A DNA stretch of 24,915 bases from Atopobiaceae bacterium UBA5363 (lineage in GTDB: Bacteria > Actinomycetota > Coriobacteriia > Coriobacteriales > Atopobiaceae), in NCBI GenBank assembly GCA_002407925.1, contig DHPN01000021.1, positions 78,131 to 103,045 on the forward strand, written 5' to 3'. The notes below the pieces were generated by a model. It saw nothing but the letters and a program-made list of their open reading frames with translations. It ran no database searches and was not told the DNA's origin. Every line of letters starts with the position of its first letter. The first letter of the stretch is position 1. Shown here in pieces: positions 22,969-24,915 of this stretch. A program made the position numbers and the translations under genes.

Positions 22969-23910
22969 TTACGCTTCTCTCCAGTTCAAAGCGCTATGCA
23001 CGCCTGTAGCCCATGCAGAGGCGCTCATCGCGCGCTTGCCGTCGGGCTTGACGCTCAACAGCTCTAGCGCCCCATCGTCGCAGCCCAAAAGCACCCGTCC
23101 TCTCTCAAAAAGAAGCTGCCCGGCAGCCAGAGCCTTAGCCGCTGCGTCTTCGGGAGGCACGAGCTGCGCGCTAAGCGCACGTACTCCATGCTTGCCGATG
23201 ATAAAACGCGCGGGCGCTGCATCAGTCGCAGCCCTGATGCGCCTTAAGTTCATAAGGGCTGGCTCTTTTGTCCGAAGGAGCATTTCTGACTTTTCGATTT
23301 TCTTCGCATAGCTTGCGTAAGCCTCGTCCTGCTCATGCCACACCAATGCGCCAGAAGAAAGGCCTTTCAACGCGGCCACAAGCTCTTGGGCGCCAAGGTC
23401 TGCCAAGCGAGTCATCACTTCCTCTGCGCCGAGCGAGCCGGCTTCAATTGACGCCTGACGACACCAGGGACCTGCGTCCAGGTCATGGACGACACGCATG
23501 ATCGATATCCCGAGGCGCGTGTCTCCCGCAAGTATGGCACGTTGTATCGGAGCTGCCCCACGCCAGCGCGGCAATAGCGAACCGTGAACATTAACAGATC
23601 CAAAGCGGGCTATGCCTGTGCCAACCAGCTCATCAGGCAGGATGGCGCCGAAGGCAGCAACGGCCACGACATCAGGAGCGGCGCCTCGTATGGCTTCAAG
23701 CTGACTAGGACCGATTTTCTTCGCTTCAAGAACAGGCAAGCCCAGCTCCTTGGCGCAGCTCTTCACTGCCGATGGCACCAACGCATGCCCGCGACCTCGA
23801 ACCGCATCAGGGCGCGTGACGACAAGCGAAACGTCGAAGGCCTTATCGAGGGCTACAAGCGAAGGCACGGCAAAAGCTGGCGTGCCCATGAACACAACAC
23901 GCAAGCCCAT
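22969..23910 (-). CDS. fmt: Methionyl-tRNA formyltransferase
   Basis: Formylates initiator methionyl-tRNA using 10-formyl-tetrahydrofolate. The 313-residue product shows the N-terminal MGTPAFAVPSL, catalytic Asn107 and His109 in VNVHGSLLPRWRGAAPIQ, and Asp145 in HDLDAG. These match E. coli Asn106, His108 and Asp144. A C-terminal OB-type tRNA-binding domain follows. It begins a few bases after the def stop with only a weak AGGG, so translational coupling to def is likely. Def later removes the same formyl group, so the pair supports start and maturation of proteins. Confidence 0.97.
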   Translation of the reverse strand: MGLRVVFMGTPAFAVPSLVALDKAFDVSLVVTRPDAVRGRGHALVPSAVKSCAKELGLPVLEAKKIGPSQLEAIRGAAPDVVAVAAFGAILPDELVGTGIARFGSVNVHGSLLPRWRGAAPIQRAILAGDTRLGISIMRVVHDLDAGPWCRQASIEAGSLGAEEVMTRLADLGAQELVAALKGLSSGALVWHEQDEAYASYAKKIEKSEMLLRTKEPALMNLRRIRAATDAAPARFIIGKHGVRALSAQLVPPEDAAAKALAAGQLLFERGRVLLGCDDGALELLSVKPDGKRAMSASAWATGVHSALNWREA

Positions 23911-23913
23911 ACC

Positions 23914-24468
23914 CTATGCCCCCGTCCCGTCAACGTCTCCCGGCCGAGCGCCTGCATCAAGCGCAGCTTCAAGCTCCCCAAGCACCCGGACGCGCTCGGC
24001 GGGGCCAAGATGGTCGATCATCGTGATGCCATGCAAATGGTCTATCTCATGCTGAAGACAGACAGCCAACAGATTGTCTTTAGCCTCATATTGCATGAGA
24101 TCGCCCTCGAGGTTGGTAGCACGCACGACAACATGAGAGGGGCGCGCTATCTCACAACTGACACCCGGAAATGAAAGGCAGCCCTCACTCGTCGTGCGAG
24201 GCTGGCCGTCAGCTGTGACGATAACTGGGTTGACAAGCACGTAGGGATTTTTCTTGCCGCCAGGCTCGGCATAGTCGACGTCTATGACAACCAGCTGTAC
24301 AAGCTCGCCCACTTGCGGAGCAGCAAGCCCCACGCCATCGGTGGCATACATGTCTTTCAACATGCGTTGGACTAGGTGCTCCACCTCAGCATTAATCGTC
24401 TCAATAGGGGCACACTGCGTCTCAAGGCGCTCGTCAGGTCCCACAATAATGTCATCTGCGACACTCAT
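23914..24468 (-). CDS. def: Peptide deformylase
   Basis: Metal hydrolase that removes the N-formyl group from new proteins. The 184-residue product has all three motifs: GVGLAAPQV at 45-53, EGCLSFP at 95-101 with metal ligand Cys97, and QHEIDHLHG at 139-147 with metal ligands His140 and His144 and catalytic Glu141. AAGGAG lies at ideal spacing before the ATG at 24468. It stands 93 bases after the priA stop and is followed by fmt almost without a gap. Confidence 0.98.
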   Translation of the reverse strand: MSVADDIIVGPDERLETQCAPIETINAEVEHLVQRMLKDMYATDGVGLAAPQVGELVQLVVIDVDYAEPGGKKNPYVLVNPVIVTADGQPRTTSEGCLSFPGVSCEIARPSHVVVRATNLEGDLMQYEAKDNLLAVCLQHEIDHLHGITMIDHLGPAERVRVLGELEAALDAGARPGDVDGTGA

Positions 24469-24561
24469 AAAGCTCCTTCAGCTAAAATGAACCACCGAGC
24501 GGCGGCATATGGTCTGTTCTTATGGTACCCGAAAGTTTTTTCTGCAAAAAGGAAAAGTGAT

Positions 24562-24915
24562 TCACATCAAGTCAAAGGCATCAACGTCAATTGCGACGCG
24601 TATGCCCGCTGGCAACGCCAGCTTTTTCACACAGCGGCTCAGCAAGGGCCCCGGGCTTACGTCTATGGGGCATTTTACCAGCACATGGCGCCGCCATCGA
24701 TCCTTTATGCGTGACCTTGGGCACTCGGCAGGACCAAGCACCTCCCAATAGCTGGCATCTGCGCCATCACGCTTGCCGCCTGCCTGCGCACAGACAACAC
24801 GAACAGCAGCGGCAATGTCACCTGCGGTCTTTTTCACCTCAGCGTGATTAGCTCCCCAAACAATCACGTTTGACAAACGCGTGAAGGGAGGATAGTGGGC
24901 TTCCTTGCGCGCGGC
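24562..24915 (-). CDS. priA: Primosomal protein N' PriA, C-terminal fragment
   Basis: Only the last 117 residues are in the window; the gene continues past the edge. The visible part starts AARKEAHYPPFTRL, the conserved YPPF segment after the helicase core, and ends with the family's C-terminal domain containing VLGPAECPRSRIKDRWRRH and a closing VAIDVDAFDLM. PriA recognises stalled forks and reloads the replicative helicase. The zinc-binding and helicase motifs lie outside this sequence. priA directly before def and fmt is the standard order in many Gram-positives. Confidence 0.92.
   Translation of the reverse strand, partial: AARKEAHYPPFTRLSNVIVWGANHAEVKKTAGDIAAAVRVVCAQAGGKRDGADASYWEVLGPAECPRSRIKDRWRRHVLVKCPIDVSPGPLLSRCVKKLALPAGIRVAIDVDAFDLM

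Noticed and set aside
24469..24561. Promoter for def in the priA-def gap
   Set aside because: TTGCAG followed at 17 bases by CATAAG is a weak match; read-through from priA is equally likely.
1..24915. Defence island, prophage, CRISPR or transposon
   Set aside because: No transposase, integrase, nuclease cluster, spacer-repeat pattern or long inverted repeats were seen; the region is housekeeping throughout.

Overview
The window is 24.9 kb of dense, ordinary-looking bacterial core chromosome with mid-50s %GC by eye. Nearly all genes lie on the minus strand. No tRNA, rRNA, CRISPR array, insertion sequence, phage gene or attachment site is visible, and no stretch longer than 300 bases lacks a gene. 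The mix of genes points to an actinobacterium-like Gram-positive. A SepIVA/DivIVA-type coiled-coil gene lies next to a DUF177 gene and rpmF. A transmembrane peptidoglycan-binding L,D-transpeptidase is present, and the gene order mixes the Bacillus and actinobacterial versions of this region. Coriobacteriia (Atopobium, Olsenella, Cryptobacterium and relatives) is my best guess, as an inference and not a database result.

Reading down the minus strand (high to low coordinates): (1) the C-terminal end of priA, then def, fmt and rsmB, which process initiator formyl-methionine and modify 16S rRNA; (2) facing them on the plus strand, a fused HAD phosphatase-thiamine diphosphokinase; (3) a small FmdB-type zinc ribbon, rpmB (L28) with its own promoter and terminator, then an Asp23-family gene, a FakA/YloV-type kinase, recG, rsmD and coaD, the last four closely packed; (4) a SepIVA-like coiled-coil gene, DUF177 and rpmF (L32), closed by a strong intrinsic terminator; (5) plsX, acpP, rnc, smc, ftsY and ffh, almost all overlapping or separated by a few bases, covering phospholipid precursor supply, RNA processing, chromosome condensation and co-translational membrane targeting; (6) a SpoU-type RNA methyltransferase on the plus strand that overlaps the 3' end of ffh; (7) a membrane-anchored L,D-transpeptidase; and (8) the first 599 codons of ftsH, cut by the window edge.

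The order priA-def-fmt-rsmB-(thiamine kinase)-rpmB-asp23-fakA-recG-plsX-acp-rnc-smc-ftsY-ffh closely matches the Bacillus subtilis yloI-to-ffh region as I remember it. The block rsmD-coaD-(coiled coil)-DUF177-rpmF is spliced between recG and plsX. The window therefore looks like an ancient conserved growth cluster and not a transferred island. The less routine items are the HAD-thiamine kinase fusion at the thiN position, the SepIVA-like gene, an Asp-to-Asn change at a metal-binding position of RNase III, a non-canonical SAM motif in RsmB, and two tail-to-tail gene pairs with no intrinsic terminator between them. I did not find a clearly novel multi-gene system.
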